From: Chytridium lagenaria
Taxonomy: Eukaryota; Chytridiomycota; Chytridiomycetes; Chytridiales; Chytridiaceae
Direction of reading: 5' to 3'
NCBI GenBank assembly: GCA_025449115.1
Contig: JAHLKC010000119.1
Location: 1-64,000 of the forward strand
DNA: 64,000 nt
A program made the translations under genes and the position numbers. Within the stretch, counting starts at the first letter, position 1; every line of letters starts with the position of its first letter. Below the pieces are notes generated by a model, which had not been told where the DNA came from, did no database searches, and saw only the letters and a list, made by a program, of their open reading frames with translations. This document shows positions 1 to 17,557 of this stretch, in pieces.

Positions 1-73
1 ATTTTAAAAAAACTCTACGGTTCATATTCTTATCTTCATTTAATTATAAAATCTCATGATGGAATGAAGATCA

Positions 74-1231
74 ATGTCGTCCGCCGAAAAGAGTCGACAT
101 ACATCACAAAGCATGAGTGTAAACGGTTGAAATTCAGGTGTGTGTCACAAAAGCCAACATCCCACCTTGGAAATGGCTGCTCCCCTCCACGGCCCTCTCG
201 TCCAGGCAAGAAAGAAATCGCGGTCGTCCGTGCGCTCTACGCCTATCAAGCTCAGAACGCGGATGAATTGACTTTTGAGGAAGGAGCTGTGCTTTAGTTG
301 AGTGAAAATGAATCCTCTTTTTGATTTGCATTCTCCGCATACCTCAAACATTGCATGGCATGCATTGTTCGTTACTAACTGTTTTTTTCTGGGATGCTTC
401 ATACTTTTTTGTTTATCATTATGTAGCGTTCTGGAAAAAGATGATCCGAATTGGTGGAAGTGTAGGTGCGAGGATAAGGAGGGTTTGGTGCCTGCAAACT
501 ATGGTATCTATAGTCTTCTTTCGGACAGTCCCTTTGTCTCTCGAGCATTTTTGTAATAGTCTAATTCTTTTTCCAAGTCGGCGAGAACACGGCTCAAATT
601 GAGAACCCCTTACATGGTACGTTGCTGGCCCTAATTTTCATGGTCTACATATTCGCCTAACAAACCATATAGAGGCAGCAAAACGAGGTTTGGAGCTGGT
701 GCTTTTATCTTTGGAAGGGCTCATGTATTTTGAAATGCAGGCAATGTTTCATTTGCACTTGAGCTGTTAAATGCAGGTGTATCAGTAAATAGTAAGTGGA
801 TTTATTTTACGCCAATTCCAACCAATTTTTTGCAGCTCTTGATAAAGCCGGAAACACGCCACTGCATTGGGCTTGCCGCGGTGGACACGCTGATGTCGTG
901 AAACTTCTTTTGGAGAAGAAACCCACGTTGAACTCGCAAAATAAGCTTGGAGATACCCTTTGCATCTGGCGGCATGGGGTGTGTACTTTTTAATCTTGGT
1001 GGGGGGCAGGAGTTTTATTGACGCCTTTTCTTTTTGTGATATGCAGCTGGAAGCTTGCCCACTGTCACTTATTTGCTCAGCCAGGAAGGCATTCAAACAA
1101 CTCTGAAGAACAAGGACGGCTCGACACCGCGTGATCTTGCAAAGTCGGATGATGTTGCCGCGATGCTGATCCAGTTCCAGAGTAGCGGCACAGAGTACGC
1201 TGGTTACGAGGATGAAGAGGATGATGATTGA
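74..1231 (+). CDS. OSTF1-like SH3 and ankyrin-repeat protein
   Basis: A small adaptor of the osteoclast-stimulating factor 1 family: an N-terminal SH3 domain, then ankyrin repeats, then an acidic tail. The SH3 domain is split by an intron at 297-426; its first half reads [18 protein letters not shown] and its second carries the NWWKC and GLVPANY signatures. A short exon (578-616) gives the family's linker NPLH, followed by EAAKRG at 673-687 and the rest from 741. The ankyrin part (from 836) reads [20 protein letters not shown] and continues across a further intron near 985-1046. The C-terminus is Asp/Glu-rich, ending in TGA at 1229-1231. One C seems to be missing near 957, where the reading ACC-CTT should be ACC-CCT-TTG (TPLHLAAWG). 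The exact N-terminus is uncertain: ATG at 74 is the best candidate but does not join cleanly to the SH3 frame. Family assignment is firm; cellular role (SH3 scaffold, cytoplasmic) is inferred from the family. Confidence 0.8.
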
Positions 1232-1304
1232 AATACTTGAAAAAACAAAGTTACTTAATAATAACAAACATAAAGACTTGGCCCTGAACTTGCATGCATG
1301 CAGA

Positions 1305-4300
1305 ATGGACTTGTTGACATTCCATCGAGACATGGTGTGCGAGTTGATGCCACCATCCGCGGCATTCGGTCACGACAATGATGTCACGTCCAGCTCTCCA
1401 TCCAAGCATGCCGACGGTTCCAAGCAGGATCCCAGCATATCGGACGGTTTCTTGGTCATTGCAAAAGGATTGGGCATTCGGTCCGTTTTAACGAGTTTCC
1501 TCAAGATACATGCCGACAAACGTAACCTCGTCTTTCTCATCAACACTTCTGCAAAAGAGTTGGGATCGTTGAAGGAGGATGTCATGGCGACGGCAGTGGA
1601 ATTGGGAAGGGAGAAGGATGAGAATGCAGAGTTGATTGTTGACCCTCAGTATTTTCATATCATCAACAATGAGACTTCTGGACCAGAGAGGTGGTTTATT
1701 CACTTAGCTTGAAAAGATCTAACGTTCAAAAGAGCAAGTATTTACGTCAGTGGAGGACTCGTTGCTGTGACGTCTCGGATTCTTGTGGTTGACATGCTTA
1801 ATGGAACGGTTCCCATGCATCTCGTCACTGGGATTTTGGTGAACCATGCACACAAGTATGTTGAGCTTCATCAGCTTAGACTAAGAGCAAGAAACATAGA
1901 GTCACAGAATCATCAACAGAAGCATTTATTCTTCGACTGCTAAGGGATTCCAATAAGGCTGCCTTTATCAAGGCTTTCTCTGACTGTCCAGAGTTACTCG
2001 CGACCGGGATATGGAAGCTTGAAAAGACAATGAAGATTCTGTTTCTGCGGAAAGTCTTCTTTTGGCCACGGTGAGTTTTGAAAGTGGTGACGGAACTTAC
2101 AAAGCGCGTAGATTTCACCTCACTGTGGCTGAAGTCATGGACAGTTCGGGGCAAGTTGATCTTGCGGAAGTACGAGTCCGATGACTGACCGCATGCGAAT
2201 TCAAAATGCTATCATTCAATGTATTGATGCGAGTTTGGCGGAATTAAAGCGGTCGAATCGAACGGTAACATTTCTTTGTTGGGCTGAACAAAAAAAAACA
2301 CTTACAATGTTTAGATTGATCCAGATGATTTGACTGTGGAAAACGCTTTATTCAAGTCGTTTGATGTTATTTTAAAGAGTCAACTTGATCCGTTTTGGCA
2401 TAAAATCGGTCGTAAAACCAAGCAGGTTATTAGTGACCTTGGTACATTACGGCGGCTATTAACGTACGTACATATTGCCACTTTAATTTATTGGTTTTTT
2501 TTAGCTATGTCGGTTCATATGATTGCGTTACGTTTTACTCGTTCCTGGACACAATTCGAGCTGCAAATACACCAAACGCTGCTTCTGCTCTCAGACCTGA
2601 TTTTATTCAAAGCCCGTGGCTTATGTTGGATGCAGCTGACACTGTGTTTTCTCAAGCCAAGGCACGTGTTTTCAGGAAACGAGAGGAGAAAGATGTTGTT
2701 TTAGACGAGGATAAAATTGAATGGATGCCTCCAACGTTGATGCCTGTTTTGGAGGAACAGCCGAAGTGGAAGATCCTTATAGATGTTATGCGGGAAATTG
2801 AAGCAGAGAGAAGATCGCTGTCAAGTTCTGGGTTCCAAGGTGTAACGATATAAATATTGGAAAACTAACGGCGGTAGATATCGGACCTGTTCTAATTATG
2901 GTGGAGAGTGATAGAACTTGTCGTCAGATCCAACAAGTGCTTGAAGATGCTGACATGATGATTGTAAAGCCCGAGCAGCAAGAGTACGATGCCATGGCTA
3001 CCCCGAAACCTAACGCGAAACGAAAAGCCGGCGCTCAAGGAGGTGGAAGACGACGACAACGTTCCACCGTCGTTATTGAAGATGAAGAACCTATTTCAGT
3101 AAATCCTGAAACAGGTCTTAAGTTTTCAAGCGAAGGTTCAAAATTACTTTTACAAAGGCTGTTGTTTAATTACCTTCGATGGAAGGGAAGAATGCCAAAA
3201 ATGAATCGCAATTTGCAGAATGACAGTAAGGGAGCGAATGGAGGAGGGCGTGGGCAAACGTCTGCGCAAAATTCGAGGAGTTATAAGGCGGAACGGGGGA
3301 GGGGAGGAACGACAGCACATATTCGAAGGAGGGCGAGAGGTGGGGGCGTTTCAAGGAGTGAGGCGCTTGGGGACCCTGAAAATGGAACGTCGTTTGAGGA
3401 TGAGGCTGCTGAGTTGGAAGCATTGTGGGTTTCTTCGCATTGTGATATACCACTTGAGCTCTAACTGTGGTTTTTTTCACAATATTCAGCGTAACATCAG
3501 AGATGGACAAAGAGGATAAAGAAGATCGTTCAGAATTCTCGTACCCTTCAAAAATGTTTGGTCAAAAGCCCACTAATTTTGACGCGCCGTTATTGATAGA
3601 GAGTTTATGGAGACATTTGAAGTTCTTGATAGAGCTACCGTTGTCATAAGACCTTACGCTATGTCGTCTTCAACGATGGCAGGAGCGTCATCTACAAGCG
3701 GTGAAGATGATAGCCGAATATTGGAGATATTAAAACCGCGTTGGATTATTATGTATGATCCGACGTAAGCTTTGTTCGGCGGATTGAGGTATTATCTTGA
3801 AATAATTTTTTCTAATGACATCTCAAGGTTTACAAAGCGATGCATCCGAAGATCGCGCTAAAGGTGTATTTCATGGTATACGATAACTATCGAGGAGCAG
3901 CGGTATTTGTCGTTTATTCGAAAAGAAAAGGTGCTTTTGAAAGGCTCATCAGGGAGAAAGCGGTATGTATAAAATCACTTTTTGCGACATTAAATATTAA
4001 CTATGGCTATACCGATAGATCAAGATGGTCGTGTTGATATTGATCCTGAGGAGCAGTTTTGGAGAAATTTAGACACCCGCGTTGCTGGCGGTCAAAAAGT
4101 GCCAGCATCTGAATCTCGTTTGGTAGCGTTCACCATTAAAAAAAGGATTAATTTTCTGTAGGTTATTGTCGATGTGAGAGAGTTTCGGTCCGCCTTACCG
4201 TCGTTGTTGCATGCAAGAAGCTCACGCTTCGTCCTGCACATTAGAAGTTGGTGATTACGTTATCTCCACAATATGTGCGTTGAGCGAAAATCGCTACCCG

Positions 4301-4920
4301 ATTTGATGGGTTCGCTCCGATCGGGTCGCCTTTACAATCAGGTTGAGGCGATGTGTCTTCACTACAAGACTCCGATTCTCCTTATCGAATTTGCGCAGGG
4401 GAAAGCATTTAGCTTGGGTGTTGACGCACTTGCAAATGTTAACTCAACTGGAACGGATGCGACAGAGGTTAGCAATAAGCTGTCACTTCTCGTACTCGCT
4501 TTTCCAAAGCTCAAGATTATATGGAGTTCAAGTCCTGCGGCTACTGCGGAGATTTTTGAGGATTTGAAGGTTGAGTTTTCTATTAGCAGCGTTTCCTGAT
4601 CGTCTTGCAGAAAGACCAACCAGAGCCAAATATGGAGGTAGCAATGACAATCGGCGTTGACAGTCAGGAAACATCGAGAGTGTTTGGAGTATTACGCCTT
4701 CGGTAAATTATTTTCTTTTTGTACCTTACTTTACCTAATTTTTTTCGATAGGATATGATTCGGACTCTTCCAGAATATCCTCAAAGAATTATCGTTACTA
4801 ATGTCAAAGTTCTCGAATATGCGAGCGCTTGCAGATGCTTCGGAAGAAGAATTAGTTAATGTACTCGCCTGAAGGTGCAAAAGCATTGCGAGGTTCATGC
4901 GTCGTGATCCTCGCGTATAA
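1305..4920 (+). CDS. RAD1: XPF/RAD1 structure-specific DNA repair endonuclease subunit
   Basis: Catalytic subunit of the XPF-ERCC1 (Rad1-Rad10) 5'-flap endonuclease of nucleotide excision repair and recombination. ATG at 1305 opens the helicase-like N-terminal region (FLVIAKGLGIRSVLTSFLKI; then GTVPMHLVTGILVNHAHKY and FILRLLRDSNKAAFIKAFSD after an intron). A Gly/Arg-rich linker lies near 3240-3360. The nuclease domain has VIVDVREFRS at about 4160, then the hallmark CVERKSLPDLMGSLRSGRLY at 4274-4340 (ERK-x3-D, metal-binding residues intact). The C-terminal helix-hairpin-helix (MRALADASEEELVNVL) lies at 4816-4870, and the gene ends at TAA 4918-4920. At least four introns and several one-base frame changes occur (for example about 1692, 3878-3930, 4225, 4275, 4890) with similarity continuing on both sides. 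All family landmarks are present in order, so I read it as one functional gene with sequence errors rather than a relic. Confidence 0.88.
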
Positions 4921-5893
4921 ACTTGATCCTATTTTCACTGTAAAGTCTTAAATTAAAATAAGCAGGAAGGCATTTATTAGAACAATTTGTTTGTAAAGCT
5001 TTGAACCTCATTTTCATATATCCAGGCTGATAAAATGTGAGTTTTTCGGCAGAACCCAGTGAAACATCAGATTTGATGTCTATGCTAAACATTCCGGAGG
5101 GCACACTTACAACCACAGTCTGGGGTTATTGTTTCGAGCCCTTCGATTTAACAAGACTTACTATCCATTTTTGAGTGGTGTTTATATGCATGCCGCCAAT
5201 ATCATGCATTGTCAGAATAATAGGGATTGGTCGTCTATAAGACGCGTAATGTGACTATATTGGTTCTTAAGATATTTGCATCGTGGCTGCAATAAGCGCG
5301 GCATAATAAATGCTAGAAGTTCTCATGTTCGTTATTGTTTTCCATCTCCATATTGTCTGTTTTTTTCCTTCATAGCTTCTGCCAACTTACCTTTCATGCG
5401 TAAGCTCCGAACACCTTTAAATGTTTTATTATATCTCCCGTATTTCTGTGACCGATGTTGTTACCTGGATTCGTTATCCCCTAAAGTGCCCAAACAGATT
5501 TCACTCTAACCACAATGAAAAACATTCCTCAAAATTCATCCACATTTTATTATGCGCAGTTGAATCCACACCATCAACGCAACCACCAAAGAAACAAAGA
5601 AAAAAAAAACGGGTAAGAAAAAGGCTCTCCTTTTTTTGGTTTTAAAAATATAATGGCTTAGAGCTCAACAAAAAAAAAAAGAAGTAATAAAAAATATAGA
5701 AAATACCCCCTGATAACGATTTCTGCAAGCGAATTCAATAACTTACAGCAAATAAAGAATCAAAAGGGGCAGCAAAAATGAAGGACGGCAATTCTAACTG
5801 CACTGAAAACAAAATTCTTGTGCAAGACACAACGGAAGCCGGAAAACACAAACAATCAAAACATCACTCATCCACCACGCAGGTCATCTACTT
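4921..5893. other. Convergent intergenic region between XPF and RPB1
   Basis: The two neighbouring genes end facing each other here, so the stretch should hold both 3' untranslated regions and polyadenylation signals. It contains several A-tracts (5590-5610, 5670-5695) and no reading frame with recognisable protein features. I see nothing else in it. Confidence 0.5.
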
Positions 5894-11997
<6,104 letters not shown>

Positions 11998-13286
11998 ACG
12001 GCGAAACCTGCGCCATGCTGGGCAGTCGTCACTAGTACTCCTCTGCTGGTCGAAGACCTCGTCTTTAACAGAGCGCGCGGCGGTGGCAGCGACTGATGGT
12101 GAGTGGACGGTTGCGACGCAGATAAGGAGGTCTTCAACTGACCGGAAGATTGCCTGGGTATGAGGGGGTATAGTGTGGCAGAGTTTTTTTCTTTTCAATC
12201 TCAAATTTATCCCAAAGAAAAGGAAAATTTCCCTCCACTTGCAAATAGTACACTGGAATGAGTGAACTGAGAACCAAGATCTGGCTTAGAGGAAAGTGAG
12301 CGTCCACGTAAGATTTCTATCCCATTCCCCGATCCTCTATGTCGTCCGTTTTGTCTTGTAGCATTGCTTGATTTTTATCAAAAAATGAGCGTTTAGATCA
12401 AGAGTTGTTTTTGGTTTAAGTGGTTAGTTGAGGAAAGAAAGAATGAAATGTGATGCAATCTCATTTCCAGGATCAAAAGGACGATGCGTGAGCTGATTCA
12501 TCATGCTTACTGCGCTTGCCATGCGAAGTTGTATTTCCTCGTCCGTTTAATATGGTTACGTTTAAAGGCTGCTGTGATATCCACCATATTCAGGGCCATC
12601 TCTAACCACTTCGTCATCGGTCGAAGGAGCTGATTTGAGTGTAATGGACTGATATTCGTCCACCTGACAGAGTTATTTGTTCTTAAACCATATTACGGCG
12701 AGTATGCTGGCTAAGCAAGGAGCCATCCTTAAACGTTGTAAATAAATAACTAAGGAAGATAAACTACATTAACTTCTTGGACTAAGTGTGTCTGCGAGCC
12801 GCCGGTGGCCAATAAGCTTTAGCTTGTGGTGAGAGATGGCGAACGATATGTGGTATTTGACCTGCAAACGTACTACCTTTTTCGTACAACCTTTACACAT
12901 TCGCGTACCTTTCCGACCTGTCGAGTATAGGGCATGAATATCAACCTTTCTCCAAGACTAGACCATATCTCCGATAAGATTCATCGTGAAGTCGAAAGGG
13001 GTCTACCTTCTGACGGTACCCTTCTTCCGGTACGCTTAATCTTTTTGCCCAACGCCAAAAGGTGAGAAATGCAGTCACGGCAAAAATAAAGCATTATGGC
13101 TGTTCTAAGTAGTCTTTAAATTAGTCTTTAGGAGTAATCTCATCAATGTTGACGTTCACTAATGCCTACCTCACCTTGCAGCGGGTTTCAAGAAACAAAC
13201 ATTGAAAAGCCGACAATTCCATAATAGTTTGGGAAAAAGAAGAAAAGCAAAAAGATGACTTATCTCTTTGAACACTTAACGGCATC
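11998..13286. promoter_or_regulatory. Divergent intergenic region, RPB1 / TRM2
   Basis: About 1.3 kb separates the start codons of RPB1 (minus) and the TRM2-type gene (plus), so both promoters must lie here. No coding potential with recognisable similarity is seen, and I could not pick out a convincing TATA box or other defined element. Confidence 0.5.
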
Positions 13287-15269
13287 ATGTCTTCGCAAGC
13301 CTCCATACACTTTTCCTCAACATATCGACCCACTGCTGCACTGCAGTCAACCCTTAATTGCTGTACCCATTTATTTGTCCGAACCAAGTCATCAGCTTCA
13401 AAGGCAAGGAGAGTTCCGAATCCTAATCCTCTGAAGCATCTGCCAAACAACGTGAACGAAATACTCCAAGACTACAGACAAAAGCATTCGAACATCTCAA
13501 TTCCGTTTCTTGAAAAAGCAGCAAAGCAAGATGAAATACCCTCGCCATATTCCATGTATGAAGAAACTGAGCCTTTGATGGTATTGGGAGTTTCGTCAAC
13601 GGGTTACGGCATATGCGTTGGACGAGACGGATGGCTAGTACTTGTGCCTACAGCTCTTGAAGGAGAAGTTGTGGTGGCAAAGGTATTTTTGAGATGGATG
13701 GGTTTGTGTATGGGGGATCTGGTAAAAATAGTGAAGCAATCCGAGAAAAGGATCGAACCAAAATGCAAGTACTTCAACAATTGCAGTGGGTGTTCATTTC
13801 AACACATATCATACGAAGATCAGCTGAAAAGGAAAAAAGCCTTTGTCGAATGGGAGTTTCGAAGGATATCCACAACACTGGGAGGCGCGTCGGATTTGGC
13901 GCAACCTGCAACCTCTCTTGTCGGAGATGTCCAAGCAAGCCCTATGCCGTTCGGATACAGGACGAAAATTAACCCTCATCACACTTCTTCGAGGGCTAAC
14001 AACAAATTAGAGGGTTTGGGCTTCGTCGAACGAGGTCGATTACGAAAAGTGGTTGACATGGAACGTTGTGAGATTGCAACAGAGGCCATCAACCAGAAGT
14101 TCGCGCAAACCCGTGAGAAAGTTTTGTCAGAGGTCTACCCCTTTGACAGGCAAGCCCGCACTGTGATGTTTAGAAATACACTTGTTCATTCAAGTGGTCT
14201 TTTGACCCACAAGCTAGGAGAGAATTCGAGAAAACCAAGAGTAAATCTAGCGAAATCCTCTAGTGGCGCACGACTTCTCCAATTCATTGAGAACATGAAA
14301 AAAGACGAGCATAATGCAGGCGAGTCGGTCGGGTCTTCAACTCATGTCGCGGCGCGTCTCGGACTAGACCCAACTCTTTCAGGTCCTCAAATGTGGCCTC
14401 CTGAAGGCTTTGACCACGATGTGACAACGGACTCCAAGCAAATTGTTACGGAAGTTGTTAATGGACAGGTGTTTCGCGGCCCCGCAAATGTGTTTTTTCA
14501 ACTCAACTCCTCGGTCCTTGGACATCTCACCAACTATGTCCGCCAACAACTTCAAGAACACGCGTTGCCGCGTGGCCTCACGACACTCGTAGATGCATAT
14601 TGTGGGACGGGTCTTTTTTCACTTCAGTGCTCTTACGACTTTCAAAAGGTCATTGGCCTGGAGGTTGACGTTACCGCTATCCAATGGGCCCGGATTAATG
14701 CTAAAGACAATGGTGTCAAGAATGTTAGTTTTGAATCAGGTCTGGTTTCGAATATCTTCAGTACTGTTCACCAAAACGAGAATCCCGACGACGTTGCTGT
14801 GATAATGGATCCCAGTCAGCATGGCTGTGGGCCCGATTTTCTGCAATTGCTTATGAGATTCAACCCTCGTGTCATAATTTACGTCTCTTGTGATGTGAGA
14901 TCGCAGATTGAAGATTTGCTTATTATCGACGAGCTCGCTCGGGATGGCGTTACACCTCCGCCTATCTCTGCAGAGGTCACGGAAACAATCCGGAGATTAC
15001 CTGCTGAGTTGATATCTGGACAGACAAACGCGGAGTCAAAACCCAAGGTTCTCTACATTGGTGGAAAGAAGATTGAGATAGGAAGAGACGGCAAGGTACG
15101 CTCAAAGGAGGATGTGGGGAAGGAGAACATGAAAGAGATCGATGGTTCCGAAGATAGACAAATCAGGCTGAAGGCCAAAGGATATAGAATAGTGGCGGTG
15201 AAGCCTTTCGACTTATTTCCTCAAACAGGAAGAATTGAGAATGTCGTCACATTAGTGAGAGAGTCGTAA
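13287..15269 (+). CDS. TRM2: TRM2-type tRNA (uracil-5-)-methyltransferase
   Basis: A 660-residue uninterrupted reading frame for the TrmA/RumA/Trm2 family, which makes 5-methyluridine (position 54 of tRNA in Trm2) using S-adenosylmethionine. The first 45 residues are Ser/Thr/Arg-rich with few acids and look like a mitochondrial presequence. A TRAM-like OB fold follows (about 90-150), then a cysteine cluster CKYFNNCSGC near residue 158 whose fourth Cys is in VDMERCEIAT near 255. This resembles the iron-sulphur ligand set of RumA-type enzymes. The SAM motif is DAYCGTGLFSLQ (about 435). The catalytic Cys lies in IIYVSCDV (about 535), and the general-base Glu in FPQTGRIENVV (about 650). Two oddities: the usual DPPRKG motif reads DPSQHG, and the stretch between the catalytic Cys and the final motif is longer than usual by roughly 65-75 residues. 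Single-exon structure is unusual beside its intron-rich neighbours. Confidence 0.88.
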   Translation: MSSQASIHFSSTYRPTAALQSTLNCCTHLFVRTKSSASKARRVPNPNPLKHLPNNVNEILQDYRQKHSNISIPFLEKAAKQDEIPSPYSMYEETEPLMVLGVSSTGYGICVGRDGWLVLVPTALEGEVVVAKVFLRWMGLCMGDLVKIVKQSEKRIEPKCKYFNNCSGCSFQHISYEDQLKRKKAFVEWEFRRISTTLGGASDLAQPATSLVGDVQASPMPFGYRTKINPHHTSSRANNKLEGLGFVERGRLRKVVDMERCEIATEAINQKFAQTREKVLSEVYPFDRQARTVMFRNTLVHSSGLLTHKLGENSRKPRVNLAKSSSGARLLQFIENMKKDEHNAGESVGSSTHVAARLGLDPTLSGPQMWPPEGFDHDVTTDSKQIVTEVVNGQVFRGPANVFFQLNSSVLGHLTNYVRQQLQEHALPRGLTTLVDAYCGTGLFSLQCSYDFQKVIGLEVDVTAIQWARINAKDNGVKNVSFESGLVSNIFSTVHQNENPDDVAVIMDPSQHGCGPDFLQLLMRFNPRVIIYVSCDVRSQIEDLLIIDELARDGVTPPPISAEVTETIRRLPAELISGQTNAESKPKVLYIGGKKIEIGRDGKVRSKEDVGKENMKEIDGSEDRQIRLKAKGYRIVAVKPFDLFPQTGRIENVVTLVRES

Positions 15270-15706
15270 TTGTAAATACCACTCGTTACAAACATTGATT
15301 TATTGTTATACGAGATATCACCTTCCCAATTTTCTCCTCCGAAACGAACTTCGCCGCGACAGCGTGTAATTTGAAGCGTTGCTGTTGGCGAAAAGAGTAA
15401 GCGATATCAACTGGTAGAATGATACTCCCACAGGCTCTGTTCTCAGGAGACTATGCAACAGATGCGTGTACATAACTTTGCATCATAAGGGCAACATTGA
15501 TTAGGGATACCGACAACATGGTCTTTTTCCCACCATGGCTTGCGGTGTTGGATCGCCGCTTATCATTAGTACATCCAGGGCTACTATTGCACAAGTAATG
15601 AACAAGAGATTTGACGGCAATTGTAAATGTATATCCAAGTTGTGTGCGACATTAGAGCAAACTTAATTTGTTTCGAAGTGGTGAAAAGGACGACCGTCAG
15701 AACAGC
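15270..15706. other. Intergenic region after TRM2
   Basis: Between the TRM2 stop and the next candidate start (ATG 15707) there is no recognisable coding sequence. It should contain the TRM2 3' UTR and the next promoter. Confidence 0.4.
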
Positions 15707-17422
15707 ATGCAAGATAGCAACAGCCAAAGAAGAGGGAAAAAAGGTGCATTTACGTCCAACCACCCATTAAACGCCTTGCAGGCTTCTCAATTTCACTCCA
15801 TCCTACATCTCAGCAATTTTTGTCCGATCCGCCCTATTTCAATCACCATCATCTGCAGCATTACAATCTCTTAAAACACCTGCAAGCAAACCTGTGTCGT
15901 TTGAAGTCGGTCAGGGGCCGCAAACACGTTCGCATCAAGCTCCCATGATCAAGAATTTATGTCACCACAATCTCATTTCGAGGAGGCCAACTCTGGATCT
16001 AATGTCATAGAAGTTGCTGAAAGGACAGCAATACCAGTTCCGATCTCTGATTCACCTGAGCTGAGCCCGAAGAAGCTGACAAGTCCTGAGCGGATAACAC
16101 ATCAAAATGTTGAAGTGATTGACGTTGATGAGATGTCAGCCGAGGTTGCGAACGGTTCAAAAAAGTCCTTCCTCTTGAGTAGGTTCTCCTTTAGCTTTCT
16201 ATATTTTACCTAGTTTGATTTCCCTCGCAGTTGCTTGTTTGTAATATTTAATTACCTAACGGATTTTCACATTTTCATCAGTCATCATTTCTTTTCAGAA
16301 GTCAATGTACGATTTGAGAACCTCGGAAGCCTTTTGCGATTTGGGTTTCCCGAGGCAGGAGGAATTGAATCTGGTGATTTAACTGTAGAGTCTATCGCAT
16401 GCCTTGCGGCAAAAGTTGACGACGTACTTATGTCTGCCTGGAATGAGGTTTGCGCACTTGGAATGACTGACGAGTGGCGGCAATTGCATCCGGATCGGGC
16501 TCACAAGTTAAATCCCTGGAAAAAATTCCTCGCCTGCCTTTCTTTGGATCACAAAAATCCATGGAAGGATCCCAAGAATCCACTAAAAGAACTCAAGTTT
16601 TTGCGGGGAACCGATCTTTAAAAAGCCACGGGCGAGAAGATCAGTTGGTAGACTATCAAGGGTTGCAGAAGCTTCTCACGCAAGAGAGGAGGAGGATGAT
16701 ATTGAGGTTACTTCCATGACGAGGCGTCCTGACTCATTTTCTTCATCACCGGCTCCGCGTCAGTACGCTACCCGCTCAGCAAAGGCTCTGGAAACTAAGT
16801 TTATTGAGTTATCAATGACTCCAAAGCGCTCGAGGGATAACACATGTTTGGATGCTACCCCGCTTTAGAGACATATGGACGTAAACCTTCAGCTCAACAA
16901 GTCCACAGTGATGGTGAAGACTGCCCATCGTACCGCAAAAAAAGATATGTGAAGATGTCTGAGTCTAAGGATGTGCCAGGCAAGGGTGAAAAAATTGGAC
17001 GCATGACTACTCGCTCGGGAGGTTCTAACAGACCAACGACTCTAAATGAAACTCTTGTCAACAGCGCCCGAAGGCATATTTTTCATAGAGCTGATGATGA
17101 GAATGATTTTCAGAAGGTGTTGCAGAAAAACTCTACAACATCAGGTGTCATTCCCGCGTTTGAGATACATAGGAGGACGACATCAATGGCTAGATCAGAA
17201 GAAATACCGTCGGGCGATATCGCTGATGGGGGTTCGAGGATTGAGAATACGAGTTCTTCGCATGCTCAAAGGGGACCAGAAGGAAGCACAGGGCGACTGC
17301 ATCTCAACAGGTGCAAAAAATGCAAATGTAGAACCGTTGGGCCTTTTGAAGTCTGCCAGCCAAATTGTGAGCCGAATGCATATTCCAAAAGAGTTGACGA
17401 GGCTTTCATAGAAATTAATTGA
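15707..17422 (+). CDS. Unknown protein with C-terminal Cys cluster
   Basis: I do not recognise this gene. A plausible start is ATG 15707 (MQDSNSQRRGKKG). Coding character continues through a Ser/Pro-rich segment, MSPQSHFEEANSG at 15959, an intron at roughly 16180-16300, and a more ordered stretch (about 16303-16600) with LTVESIACLAAKVDDVLMSA. Basic disordered sequence follows, including TRSAKALETK and RMTTRSGGSNRP. The C-terminal exon ends with a compact cysteine motif, CKKCKCRTVGPFEVCQPNC, about 20 residues before the stop at 17420-17422. The Cys-x2-Cys-x-Cys...Cys-x3-Cys spacing suggests metal binding, but no named family comes to mind. Frame changes near 15945, 16620 and 16865 are needed to link the parts, so both the span and the claim of a single gene are inferences. 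Basic composition would fit a nuclear protein. Confidence 0.45.
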
Positions 17423-17557
17423 TTTTATCATTATACATATAAACATTATTAAAATATACATTTGCATCAACCTTTGTGGGTGACAAACCAAAGTCAACAA
17501 ATCCCATTTGTCTCCGCCCTCGCATCCAACATTCAATTTAGCCCAAAGGCTTTTGAT

